From the NCBI GenBank assembly GCA_019421315.1, contig JAHZFN010000170.1:1-5703 (forward strand): DNA of 5,703 nucleotides, given 5' to 3'. Below, piece after piece: positions 1 to 5,703 of the stretch; positions within the stretch are counted from its first letter, which is position 1; the number at the start of each line of letters is the position of its first letter. A program made the translations under genes and the position numbers. The stretch comes from Peptococcaceae bacterium (GTDB lineage: Bacteria; Bacillota; Dehalobacteriia; UBA4068; UBA4997). The notes below the pieces were generated by a model. It was given only the letters and a program-made list of their open reading frames with translations, was not told the origin of the DNA and did no database searches.

Positions 1-3000
1 GCTTGTCATAAGCTGCTCTGGCTTCTTTGATGGCGTTGCCGCTGTCTTTGGTTACTGTGCCGATTTTGTCAATCAGCTTGATAACGTCGTCAGCAGAGGC
101 AGAAACGGTTGTGCCGCCGACACCGCCTGCATTGCCGGAAGGATTAACATCTGCGGCTTCCAGCCATTTGTTCCAGGTTGTGGCATCGCCCAAAGACGGA
201 TGACCCGGATCGGCTGTCCAGTCTTCAACCTCATAGGAATAGTCATTGACATAATGCCATACAACCTTGTCCTTGTTGCTCAATTCCTGTTCTTTCAAAC
301 CGAAATCTGCATGGTTGCCGTTAATTGTATACATCCAGCCGGTACGGGGACCGTTGGTAAATTCGCTCAGTTTGTAGCCGCCCAAAGCTTCGGGAGCGTA
401 AATGGCGGAAACATAGTTGTCTTCAGCGCCGACAGATTCCAATTTGGCATCTGCCAAGGCTTTAACAAAGAGATCGTAAACGGTGCTGCCTTTGGGCAAT
501 GTGTAGGTTTTGGTTTTAATCCATGTTTGATATTCAGCGCCGTAATAGCCGTCGGGAACGCCCTTGCTCAAATCAACGCTCTTGGAGGACAATGTGGAAC
601 CGATCAAACGGAAAGAAACCTTGATGGTGTCGGAAGAACCGCCGCCCTGAGAGGCTTTTTTCAGTTCTGCCAGTTTGTTTTCTGCATCAACCAGAGTTTG
701 GTAATTCTTCACCATATCTCTTTGTTCTTGGTTCAGAAGAACGTATGCCTTGCGAGCCGCTTTGATGGCTTTTTCGCTGTTCAAAGTAACTTCGCCGATG
801 GCGTCGATTTGTTTTTCAACCAGTTGAGCTTCGGCAGAAAGCAATACATCATAATTATCGACAAATTCTTTCTGGGAATCCGTCAAAGCTTCATAAGACT
901 TGCGGGCGTCTTTGATTTTGTCTTGGCTGTCAACCGTAACTTCGCCAATATTATTGATTTCTTCAACAACTTTGGCAGCTTTTTCCTGATCTGCAACTGC
1001 TTGTTTGTAACCGTCCGCATCATATGCTTTCAACTGTAAATCGCTGATATATGCGGTATCGTCGCCGCTGTTGCCGCCGTCATCCTTGCTGTAGGAGAAA
1101 GTCAGAGTGTATGTGCCTGCGGGCAAGAGTTTTTGATAACTGCCTGTTTCTGTGCCGCTGATACCGTCTGCGATTTTTTCGGTATCTGTGCCGTTGTTTA
1201 AGGTTACGGTATATTTGTCATAGTTCTTTTCGGAAGAAACGCCGTAAGCAAATTTCAGATAACCGCCGCCCGGCACTGTAAACTGCAGGGAGGTTTCCGA
1301 GGTGGATTTATTCTGGCTTTGGTTGGAGCTTTCCAATCTTGCGTTTTCTTCATTTTGCTTCCATGGGAAATTGCCGTTATCCGCCATTGCGATATTTTCG
1401 GCATTGGCTTCGGGCAGTGTCATGCCTGCCATACGGGCATCGTTCCAAACCGTGATTTTTTCATGGCAAACCGTACATTCGTAAATTTTGTATGCAGGGA
1501 ATGTCTGTTCGGGTTCAGAAGCCAATTTGTGGTCGGTCGGAGCAACATAATTCAGACGGAAGGTTTCGCCGCAGTTGGCACAAGTATATTCTGTGTAACC
1601 TTTGGCTGTACAGGTAGGAGCAACGACCGTGCCATCGCCGCTTGCGGAATGTTCGGTAACGTCTGTCTGCCATTTCAAAGCAGGATAATCTTTGCAAACC
1701 AATTTGAAACCATCGCCCATGGGAGCAGATTTCATGTCGATTTCGGCAAGAGCTTCAGCGTTAGCGTCCTTGCCCAGTGTATCGAGATAATAGCAATTTT
1801 CAACGGTTGCGGAACCTGCATCAACGCTGCCGAAAGCCGCTTTATCGGCTTTGCCGACATTGTAGCAGTTGCTTACGGTTGTTGCTGACAGAACTGCACC
1901 TGTGGACCAGTGGGTTTCGCCTTTGGCTTCGCCGCCGATACCGCCTGCAAGGCTTGCACCTTTAACTTCGCCTTTGTTGTAACAATTATTTACTGTAATG
2001 CCATAGCCGCTTGCACCAAAAATGCCGCCTGCTTTGCTGCCTGTTGCGGTTACATTGCCTGTGTTGTAGCAATCGGTAATTGTTACGGAACTACCGACAA
2101 AACCACCGATAATACCGCCGACACTGCCGGCACCTGCAGCATTACCATGGTTGGCGCAGTTTTTGATAACCGCTTTGCTGTTGGCATAGCCGACGATACC
2201 GCCGACATTGTTTGTTGTGCCGTTAATTTCAACATAGCTTACGCAGTTTTCGATAACAACATTACTGCCGTTGGCATAGCCTGTAACGGCGCCGCCGCCT
2301 GTGGATTTACCTTTGATTGTCAGGTTGGAAACTTTGGAATCTGTACCCAAGGCGCCGAAAAGACCTCTTTCGGCGTTAAGGTTTGTGATTGTATGACCGT
2401 CGCCGTCCAAAACTGTTGTTTTGGCAGCAGAGTTTATTTTGTTGTTCCAAGGATAACCGCCCAGGTTGATGTCGGCAGTCAGTTTACCGCTGATATTGTT
2501 CTTGTTTGCCGCATTTTCAGCGGAGAACCAAGCCAGTTCTGCACCTGTGCCGATCAGATAAACGCCGTTTTCATCTTTGGCGGGTTCGGTAACCGTTGTG
2601 CCGTCCCAAGCTGTTTCATCGGTTGCGGGCAAAACGATTTCAAATTTGTTGTCGCCGTCTGCGGTTACGGTAAGGTTACCTTTAGTATATTCAACGCTTT
2701 GTCCTGTGATAACATAGCTGTATTCTTCGGCAACAGCTTTAAAGGTGCCGTCTTCTTTAACGACAATACCGTTGCCGTCTTTGTCCTGCATGGTAATTTC
2801 CAAATCCTTGCGGTCGATGGTTTTGCCGTTGCTGTCTTTGAAGGTCATTGTGCCTGTGATGAAATCGGTTTCTGCCAGAGGAATAACAACCTGCGGCAGG
2901 GAACACAAATTGTCGCCGATTTTGGCGCCGTTATATGTGCCTTTGCCAACACCATAGGAGCAGCCGCGGTGAGCACCTGTTGGGCTGCCGAACTGCTGAG

Positions 3001-5050
3001 GAATGGAAAGGATACCGTCCAGTGTATATGTATCTTCCGCCCAGTATTTGGGAACAGTAACCGTTACCTGCTGGCGTTCGGGGTTACCGCTGAAATCATA
3101 GAGGCCGCCGAAACCGCCTGCATTTGCACCTTTGAATTGAGTGCCTTCTTCACCAACCAGCAAAATTGCAGGTGTGGAGTTGTAAATACCGGAAAGCTTT
3201 TCTTTGGAATTAATCAAGCCTGTGAATTGAATTGTAACTTTGTCGCCGGCTTTGATTTCGGCACCGTCTGCCAACTCTTTGCCGTCTGCATCAAGGAATT
3301 TGTAGCTTGCTTGGCGGGCTGTAACAACCTGATAATTGGCAACTCCGCCTTTTTCCACTTTGATAATATGACGGCCTGCTTTTAAACCGCTTACCGTAAC
3401 TTCGCCTGTTTCGGAGTTTACGGTAACGCCGTCTGCGTTAAAGCCGTTATAATTCAGTGAGCCGTTGTTCACTTCGCATCTGGCAACTGTAACTGCACAG
3501 CCTGCTTCGGGAGTAAAGCTGTAAGAAGCGCCTTCATTACCTGTGTAGAACAGAATGTCATGTTCCGCATCCAAAGGAGTGGCGTCTGCAACCTTGCGGT
3601 CCATTGTCATGTTGGTAGCAATGCCTGTGCCGTCTTTGCCGACTGTTACCACAAACACACCTGTGAATTCGGGCCAAATGGCAGAAAATTCCTTGCTGTC
3701 GCTGCCGGACTGACCTTGTTTATGGGTCATGGCATCGTATGTAACCAAAACGATTGCCGTGCCGTTATTTTTGGCTGTCATCTTGGCAACGCTGCTGTTG
3801 TTTTCGTCGGGAGTAATTTCCACAACATCGCTTCTATCACCGTATGCGTCAATAACCTGATAATGAACATCGGGCAAAGCGATTTGCTTATTCATATAGC
3901 TTTCAATTGCCTGCCAATCACGGAAAACTTCCAAAGTTTTGCTTTCGCCTTGGTTCAGGTTGATGTAGCCCTGATTGTTGATATTCAGATAAACGTTACC
4001 CAGGTCAAAAACGTTCTTTTCATAGTTTGTATAAGCTGTATTTTTGGTGAAGCTTGCATCACCGATATGCAAATCATCACTGCTTACGGTAATTTCTTTG
4101 TTTTCATTCCATTTGCCGAAATCCCAGTAAGTAACGCCGTTGGGGTTCTGCACACGGATAAAGTGATGATTATAGTTCATGTAGCTGTCGCTTGCCACTT
4201 CGGGAACACGGAAAACGGCAGTTACACCTGTTTGATCATCTTTTGTCACATTTGCTTCGGCAAAATCATATATATAGTAGTTTTTGAAGTTACCTGCACT
4301 GATAACGGAACCGGCGGGAGCATTTACCGTAAGTGTATAAGCTGCGGAAACTTTGCCGGAAAGGCTGATGTTGGAAGTGGTTTGGTTGCCTCTTTTGGTA
4401 ACATTAAGAGGCAGGAATGTATCTGCTTTATCACCGATGGGGGTCAGAGTTGCGGTAACGGTATCGCCGTCCAGGAAAAGACAGCCGCCTTTTTCCCCTG
4501 ATTTTCCTGCTGTTACTTTGCGTTCTGTGCCGTCAGTACCGGTTACTTTGACGGAAACGGCATAATCTTGACCCAATTTCCAGCCGGAGTTGGTTGCGTA
4601 AATTTCGTAAGCGCTGCGAATGGTAAAAGCATTGTTTTCTTTGCTGCCGTCAACGGTAACAACAATGGTACCTCTGCAATCGCCTTTGCTATCGTAGCCT
4701 TCTACAAGATAATCGCCTGCCGCCAGCTTAACGGTTTCATATTTTTTCTGATAGCCGTCGGCAACCAGCTGTTTGCCTTCCAAAAGGTCGGTATCGCCTT
4801 TTGTATCGTCTGTGTAGGTGTAAACCTTCAAGGCGTTTACTTGAGCATCATGCAAGCCTTTGAAGTCAACGTCAACTGTGCCTTCCGCTGTTTCAAAATC
4901 TTCCGCTTCATAAGAAACTACGGTTTCTGCGGTTTTCACATCGCTTCCGCCTGTTTCATCTGCAAATGCGGAAAGGGGCATACTGCTGAAAATCATGGCA
5001 AACATCAAGAAGAATGTTAAAAACTTTTTAGCCAAAAATCTCTTTTTCAT
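1..5050 (-). CDS. Giant secreted multidomain DUF4430 (transcobalamin-like) protein, 3' end outside window
   Basis: At least 1683 codons run from ATG at 5050 to the left edge without a stop. The start is fixed by AGGAGG five bases upstream and by an immediate signal peptide. Segments in order: signal peptide 1-30; beta-rich region about 40-340; bacterial Ig-like (BIG2-like) segment about 357-470; second Ig-like segment about 475-580; beta-rich segment about 580-725 with C697 and C716; short beta-sandwich about 726-808; GLUG block about 815-1089; CxxC pairs at 1157/1160 and 1192/1195; beta-sandwich about 1207-1341; helical repeats 1361-1460; DUF4430 about 1474-1602; Gly/Ser linker; third helical repeat from 1656. 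DUF4430 is the family of the C-terminal B12-contacting domain of intrinsic factor and transcobalamin. With the cobalamin riboswitch upstream, the likely role is extracellular corrinoid capture, but this is inferred. Export is well supported. No cell-wall or S-layer anchor is visible, and one would lie beyond the window. The domain names come from motif recognition, not a database search. Confidence 0.95.
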   Translation of the reverse strand, partial: MKKRFLAKKFLTFFLMFAMIFSSMPLSAFADETGGSDVKTAETVVSYEAEDFETAEGTVDVDFKGLHDAQVNALKVYTYTDDTKGDTDLLEGKQLVADGYQKKYETVKLAAGDYLVEGYDSKGDCRGTIVVTVDGSKENNAFTIRSAYEIYATNSGWKLGQDYAVSVKVTGTDGTERKVTAGKSGEKGGCLFLDGDTVTATLTPIGDKADTFLPLNVTKRGNQTTSNISLSGKVSAAYTLTVNAPAGSVISAGNFKNYYIYDFAEANVTKDDQTGVTAVFRVPEVASDSYMNYNHHFIRVQNPNGVTYWDFGKWNENKEITVSSDDLHIGDASFTKNTAYTNYEKNVFDLGNVYLNINNQGYINLNQGESKTLEVFRDWQAIESYMNKQIALPDVHYQVIDAYGDRSDVVEITPDENNSSVAKMTAKNNGTAIVLVTYDAMTHKQGQSGSDSKEFSAIWPEFTGVFVVTVGKDGTGIATNMTMDRKVADATPLDAEHDILFYTGNEGASYSFTPEAGCAVTVARCEVNNGSLNYNGFNADGVTVNSETGEVTVSGLKAGRHIIKVEKGGVANYQVVTARQASYKFLDADGKELADGAEIKAGDKVTIQFTGLINSKEKLSGIYNSTPAILLVGEEGTQFKGANAGGFGGLYDFSGNPERQQVTVTVPKYWAEDTYTLDGILSIPQQFGSPTGAHRGCSYGVGKGTYNGAKIGDNLCSLPQVVIPLAETDFITGTMTFKDSNGKTIDRKDLEITMQDKDGNGIVVKEDGTFKAVAEEYSYVITGQSVEYTKGNLTVTADGDNKFEIVLPATDETAWDGTTVTEPAKDENGVYLIGTGAELAWFSAENAANKNNISGKLTADINLGGYPWNNKINSAAKTTVLDGDGHTITNLNAERGLFGALGTDSKVSNLTIKGKSTGGGAVTGYANGSNVVIENCVSYVEINGTTNNVGGIVGYANSKAVIKNCANHGNAAGAGSVGGIIGGFVGSSVTITDCYNTGNVTATGSKAGGIFGASGYGITVNNCYNKGEVKGASLAGGIGGEAKGETHWSTGAVLSATTVSNCYNVGKADKAAFGSVDAGSATVENCYYLDTLGKDANAEALAEIDMKSAPMGDGFKLVCKDYPALKWQTDVTEHSASGDGTVVAPTCTAKGYTEYTCANCGETFRLNYVAPTDHKLASEPEQTFPAYKIYECTVCHEKITVWNDARMAGMTLPEANAENIAMADNGNFPWKQNEENARLESSNQSQNKSTSETSLQFTVPGGGYLKFAYGVSSEKNYDKYTVTLNNGTDTEKIADGISGTETGSYQKLLPAGTYTLTFSYSKDDGGNSGDDTAYISDLQLKAYDADGYKQAVADQEKAAKVVEEINNIGEVTVDSQDKIKDARKSYEALTDSQKEFVDNYDVLLSAEAQLVEKQIDAIGEVTLNSEKAIKAARKAYVLLNQEQRDMVKNYQTLVDAENKLAELKKASQGGGSSDTIKVSFRLIGSTLSSKSVDLSKGVPDGYYGAEYQTWIKTKTYTLPKGSTVYDLFVKALADAKLESVGAEDNYVSAIYAPEALGGYKLSEFTNGPRTGWMYTINGNHADFGLKEQELSNKDKVVWHYVNDYSYEVEDWTADPGHPSLGDATTWNKWLEAADVNPSGNAGGVGGTTVSASADDVIKLIDKIGTVTKDSGNAIKEARAAYDK
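2..85 (-). repeat. Third helical repeat, cut by the window edge (residues 1656-1683)
   Basis: V1656 begins a unit with I-x-x-IGTVT, S-x-x-AI-x-x-AR-x-AY, aligned with the two units at residues 1361 and 1411. A Gly/Ser/Ala-rich linker separates it from the DUF4430 domain. The unit is incomplete because the window ends, so further repeats or domains to the left are likely. Confidence 0.85.
245..631 (-). other. DUF4430 / transcobalamin-like C-terminal domain (residues about 1474-1602)
   Basis: Family hallmarks in order are a beta-strand start (IKVSFRLIG), the helix TVYDLFVKAL around Y1525, the signature GWMYTING at 1571-1578, and the closing strand LLNKDKVVWHYV ending near Y1600. The spacing and the GW-M-Y-x-x-NG plus V-V-W-x-Y pair are characteristic of DUF4430. 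In animal intrinsic factor and transcobalamin the related C-terminal beta domain packs against the corrin ring. Some bacterial members may serve other roles, so B12 binding here is inferred; it is strengthened by the riboswitch upstream of the gene. Confidence 0.85.
671..970 (-). repeat. Two tandem 50-residue helical repeats (residues 1361-1410 and 1411-1460)
   Basis: The two units align without gaps: V1361 and V1411 each lead into I-x-x-IGEVT, then S-x-x-x-I-x-x-AR-x-x-Y, L-x-x-x-Q, V-x-N-Y, L-x-x-AE-x-x-L. The units are predicted helical and carry many charged residues, as in spacer repeats of clostridial surface proteins. They lie directly before the DUF4430 domain. A third copy follows it, so the domain sits between helical spacers. 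Confidence 0.85.
1451..1633 (-). other. Double CxxC segment in the giant protein (residues about 1140-1200)
   Basis: The motif APTCTAKGYTEYTCANCGET holds C1147 and the pair C1157/C1160. A second pair, C1192/C1195 (ECTVCHE), follows about 32 residues later with DHKL between them. This matches the PTC...CxxC modules found many times in clostridial surface proteins, usually spaced by H-x-W or DHK text. The two CxxC pairs could bind one zinc ion or form disulfides outside the cell; the sequence does not decide between these. Confidence 0.7.
1785..2332 (-). repeat. GLUG-type repeat block in the giant protein (residues about 907-1089)
   Basis: Five copies of a GG-I-x-G-type motif begin near residues 920, 950, 978, 1008 and 1036, so the period is 28-30 residues. 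They include GGIVGYA (950), GGIIGGF (978), GGIFGAS (1008) and GGIGGEA (1036). Each is followed by an N/D-C strand such as IKNC, ITDCYNTG, VNNCYNKG and VSNCYNVG, and a decayed sixth unit ends in VENCYYLD. The usual GLUG lead-in is present: WDGTT at 815, ELAWFSA, LTADINLGG, and LDGDGHTITNL. Such repeats form a right-handed beta-helix-like or stacked beta fold in many clostridial surface proteins. They probably serve as a stalk or adhesive module; the exact ligand is unknown. Confidence 0.85.
4961..5050 (-). other. Sec signal peptide of the giant protein (residues 1-30)
   Basis: The N-terminus has a basic start (MKKRFLAKK), a hydrophobic core (residues 10-23, FLTFFLMFAMIFSS), and a polar end with the signal peptidase I motif AFA before Asp31. 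This shows that the protein is exported. There is no lipobox cysteine near the cleavage site, so it is not a lipoprotein. Confidence 0.93.
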
Positions 5051-5055
5051 TTTTT

Positions 5056-5061
5056 CCTCCT
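5056..5061 (-). promoter_or_regulatory. Ribosome-binding site of the giant gene
   Basis: AGGAGG on the minus strand lies five A residues before the ATG at 5050. It is a perfect Shine-Dalgarno match and fixes the start codon. It lies about 100 bases beyond the leader terminator, so control in this leader is more likely by transcription termination than by hiding this site. Confidence 0.95.
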
Positions 5062-5158
5062 AAAAATTTTATTGTATCTATTGTGTTGTTATCGCCGAAC
5101 CAAACGCTGTCTTATGCTTGTCCGACGGGAAAGCGGTATTCACTGAACTTTTTGCAAC
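5061..5158 (-). other. Leader spacer between terminator and ribosome-binding site
   Basis: About 100 bases separate the leader terminator from AGGAGG. No open frame, convincing promoter or strong hairpin was seen; a 4-bp GCTT/AAGC pairing near 5116-5136 is too weak to call. It is probably the untranslated leader after readthrough. Confidence 0.5.
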
Positions 5159-5192
5159 AAAAAAAGGCACAAACTTAAAAGTTTGTGCCTTT
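5159..5192 (-). terminator. Leader intrinsic terminator, expression platform of the riboswitch
   Basis: The minus strand forms a stem of at least 12 bp (AAAGGCACAAAC with GTTTGTGCCTTT, loop TTTTAA) followed by seven T residues. It lies between the cobalamin aptamer and the gene and has no gene of its own to end, so it is read as an attenuator. Its 5' arm, CAAACTTT (5185-5178), is also complementary to AAAGTTTG at 5228-5221, which would form the alternative antiterminator. Confidence 0.88.
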
Positions 5193-5225
5193 ACAGCATG
5201 ATGTGCATTTTGTGTAATCGCAAAC

Positions 5226-5244
5226 TTTCGAGTTCAGGTCGAAA
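5226..5244 (-). promoter_or_regulatory. Hairpin just 3' of aptamer P1 (P13-like)
   Basis: TTTCGA and TCGAAA flank the 7-nt loop CCTGAAC on the minus strand, right after P1. In known cobalamin riboswitches a hairpin at this position (P13) kisses loop L5 when ligand binds. A possible kissing pair is loop CTGA with TCGG at about 5304-5301, but this is only 4 bp with a wobble, so the contact is tentative. The 3' arm overlaps the antiterminator strand at 5228-5221. Confidence 0.6.
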
Positions 5245-5251
5245 ATCGCAA

Positions 5252-5355
5252 ACTGTTTCTTCGTATCTGACTTATCGTTAAAAAAACGCATCACAGTAAC
5301 CGACTTGTGTGGATTTGCACCACATTCCGAATGTTGATTTAACAACTGAAACAGT
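5252..5355 (-). ncRNA. Cobalamin (B12) riboswitch aptamer, compact form
   Basis: Conserved cobalamin-riboswitch core sequences occur in the correct order on the minus strand: GGAA followed by GGTGCAAATCC (5321-5311) in a TGTGG/CCACA hairpin, then GTTACTGTGA (5300-5291), then AAGTCAGATAC (5273-5263). The closing helix P1 pairs ACTGTTTC (5355-5348) with GAAACAGT (5259-5252), 8 bp. A nested helix pairs TTGTTAAA (5345-5338) with TTTAACGA (5282-5275), with one G-U pair. At about 104 nt, without large peripheral arms, it resembles the shorter class II-type cobalamin riboswitches. These sense corrinoids and, with a downstream terminator, normally switch genes off when B12 is plentiful. The minus-strand frame over this region is an RNA shadow, not a gene. 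Confidence 0.85.
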
Positions 5356-5410
5356 CCAACGCCCAACTATCAAATTTTTGCAGCTGAAAATCTCCTCCGC
5401 CGCTGATTTA

Positions 5411-5439
5411 ATTATATCCGCTTTGGCGGCGGCGGTCAA
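5411..5439 (-). promoter_or_regulatory. Sigma-A promoter for the riboswitch and giant gene
   Basis: On the minus strand TTGACC (5439-5434) and TATAAT (5416-5411) are separated by exactly 17 bp. The -10 is perfect and the -35 differs from TTGACA at one base. Transcription should start near 5404, about 50 bases before the aptamer P1. The promoter lies only 15 bases beyond the stop codon of the LysR-like fragment. Confidence 0.9.
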
Positions 5440-5454
5440 TAGAAACAGCGGAAT

Positions 5455-5652
5455 TTAACAGCCGAAATCAGCCGTATTTTCCCAAAAATATTTTAGAAAC
5501 ACCTTTGCCGCCAAAGGCAGAGAACGCTTGTCCTTCATCACAACAGCCAGCGTTCCGGTAATGGGCGGCACAATCGGGCGGCAAACAATTCGATAATCTG
5601 CCTTTTGCAAAACCAAATTTGCCATAATCGAATAAAAAACACCCCTGCTCAT
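5455..5652 (-). pseudogene. Orphan C-terminal fragment of a LysR-type regulator
   Basis: The frame ends at TAA (5457-5455). Its last ~55 residues read like the end of a LysR substrate-binding domain: RPIVPPITGTLAVVMKDKRS, then LPLAAKVFLKYF. A LysR regulator is normally about 300 residues, with an N-terminal helix-turn-helix; nothing of that precedes it. The only starts are ATG at 5652, inside the hairpin at 5629-5684, and ATG at 5625; TGA lies in frame just upstream of 5652, and no good ribosome-binding site is seen. It is most likely the leftover 3' end of a regulator lost by deletion or cut off by inserted DNA. The match is from memory of the family and covers a short stretch, so a true small protein cannot be excluded. 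Confidence 0.5.
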
Positions 5653-5684
5653 TCATGATGAGGAACAGGGGTGTTTTTTATTCG
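5629..5684. terminator. Strong intrinsic terminator, perfect 19-bp inverted repeat
   Basis: Positions 5629-5647 and 5666-5684 are exact reverse complements. They hold a CACCCCTG/CAGGGGTG core flanked by A6 on the left and T6 on the right. The 18-base loop contains a further CTCAT/ATGAG pairing. The symmetry makes it able to stop transcription in both directions. It most likely ends a minus-strand gene coming from the right; a TAA at 5697-5695 could be that gene's stop, but only a few bases are visible. Confidence 0.85.
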
Positions 5685-5703
5685 GCAGTTTACTTTAAAA
5701 CCA

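Noticed and set aside
1785..2332. CRISPR-like periodic repeats
   Set aside because: The 84-90 bp periodicity comes from GLUG protein repeats that diverge at the DNA level; there are no identical repeats with spacers.
200..4501. Long plus-strand open frames (200-1039, 1910-3385, 3560-4501, 4568-5020)
   Set aside because: All are in register codon-for-codon opposite the giant gene. They stay open because that gene rarely uses TTA, CTA and TCA codons; their Phe/Cys/Ile-rich translations have no domain and no ribosome-binding sites.
5061..5110. A second promoter close to the giant gene (TACAAT-like -10)
   Set aside because: TACAAT is present on the minus strand but no acceptable -35 lies at 16-18 bp (the nearest, TTGGTT, is 21 bp away).
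5175..5366. 63-residue minus-strand frame over the leader
   Set aside because: It starts at a non-ATG codon, lies wholly over the riboswitch and runs into the terminator stem. The RNA motifs explain the sequence better than a protein.
5468..5656. 62-residue minus-strand frame overlapping the LysR-like fragment
   Set aside because: It is the other frame of the same stretch; its translation resembles no family, while the alternative frame gives a LysR-like C-terminus.
5629..5684. Terminal inverted repeat of a mobile element
   Set aside because: The two arms are only 18 bases apart, forming a hairpin with A/T tracts typical of a bidirectional terminator; no transposase or target duplication is visible.

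Overview
The window looks like chromosomal DNA of a gut-type Clostridia (Bacillota, possibly Oscillospiraceae/Ruminococcaceae). The evidence is a strong AGGAGG ribosome-binding site, a consensus housekeeping promoter, intrinsic terminators, and a giant secreted protein built from modules typical of that group (GLUG repeats, CxxC pairs, short helical repeats, DUF4430). The exact species cannot be told from the sequence.

Everything that matters is read from the minus strand, right to left. Positions 5703-5629 hold a strong inverted-repeat terminator, probably ending a gene to the right of the window. Positions 5652-5455 hold a short frame that reads like the last ~55 residues of a LysR-type regulator, apparently an orphan fragment. 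Positions 5439-5411 hold a near-perfect sigma-A promoter (TTGACC, 17 bp, TATAAT). Its transcript leader contains a compact cobalamin (vitamin B12) riboswitch (about 5355-5252), a hairpin just downstream (5244-5226), and an intrinsic terminator (5192-5159). A ~100-nt spacer and the ribosome-binding site follow. From 5050 to the left edge a single uninterrupted reading frame of at least 1683 codons fills the window; its 3' end lies outside.

The giant protein has a signal peptide, several beta-sandwich/Ig-like segments, a block of GLUG repeats, a double CxxC segment, a further beta-sandwich, two 50-residue helical repeats, a DUF4430 (transcobalamin-like C-terminal) domain, and the start of a third helical repeat at the window edge.

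The main interpretation is that a B12-sensing leader controls an exported protein carrying the domain family that forms the B12-facing beta domain of animal intrinsic factor and transcobalamin. This makes it a good candidate for a B12-repressed extracellular corrinoid-capture or uptake protein. The riboswitch and the DUF4430 call rest on visible motifs. Corrinoid binding by this protein is inference. Most other open frames, including several long plus-strand ones, are antisense shadows of the giant gene.
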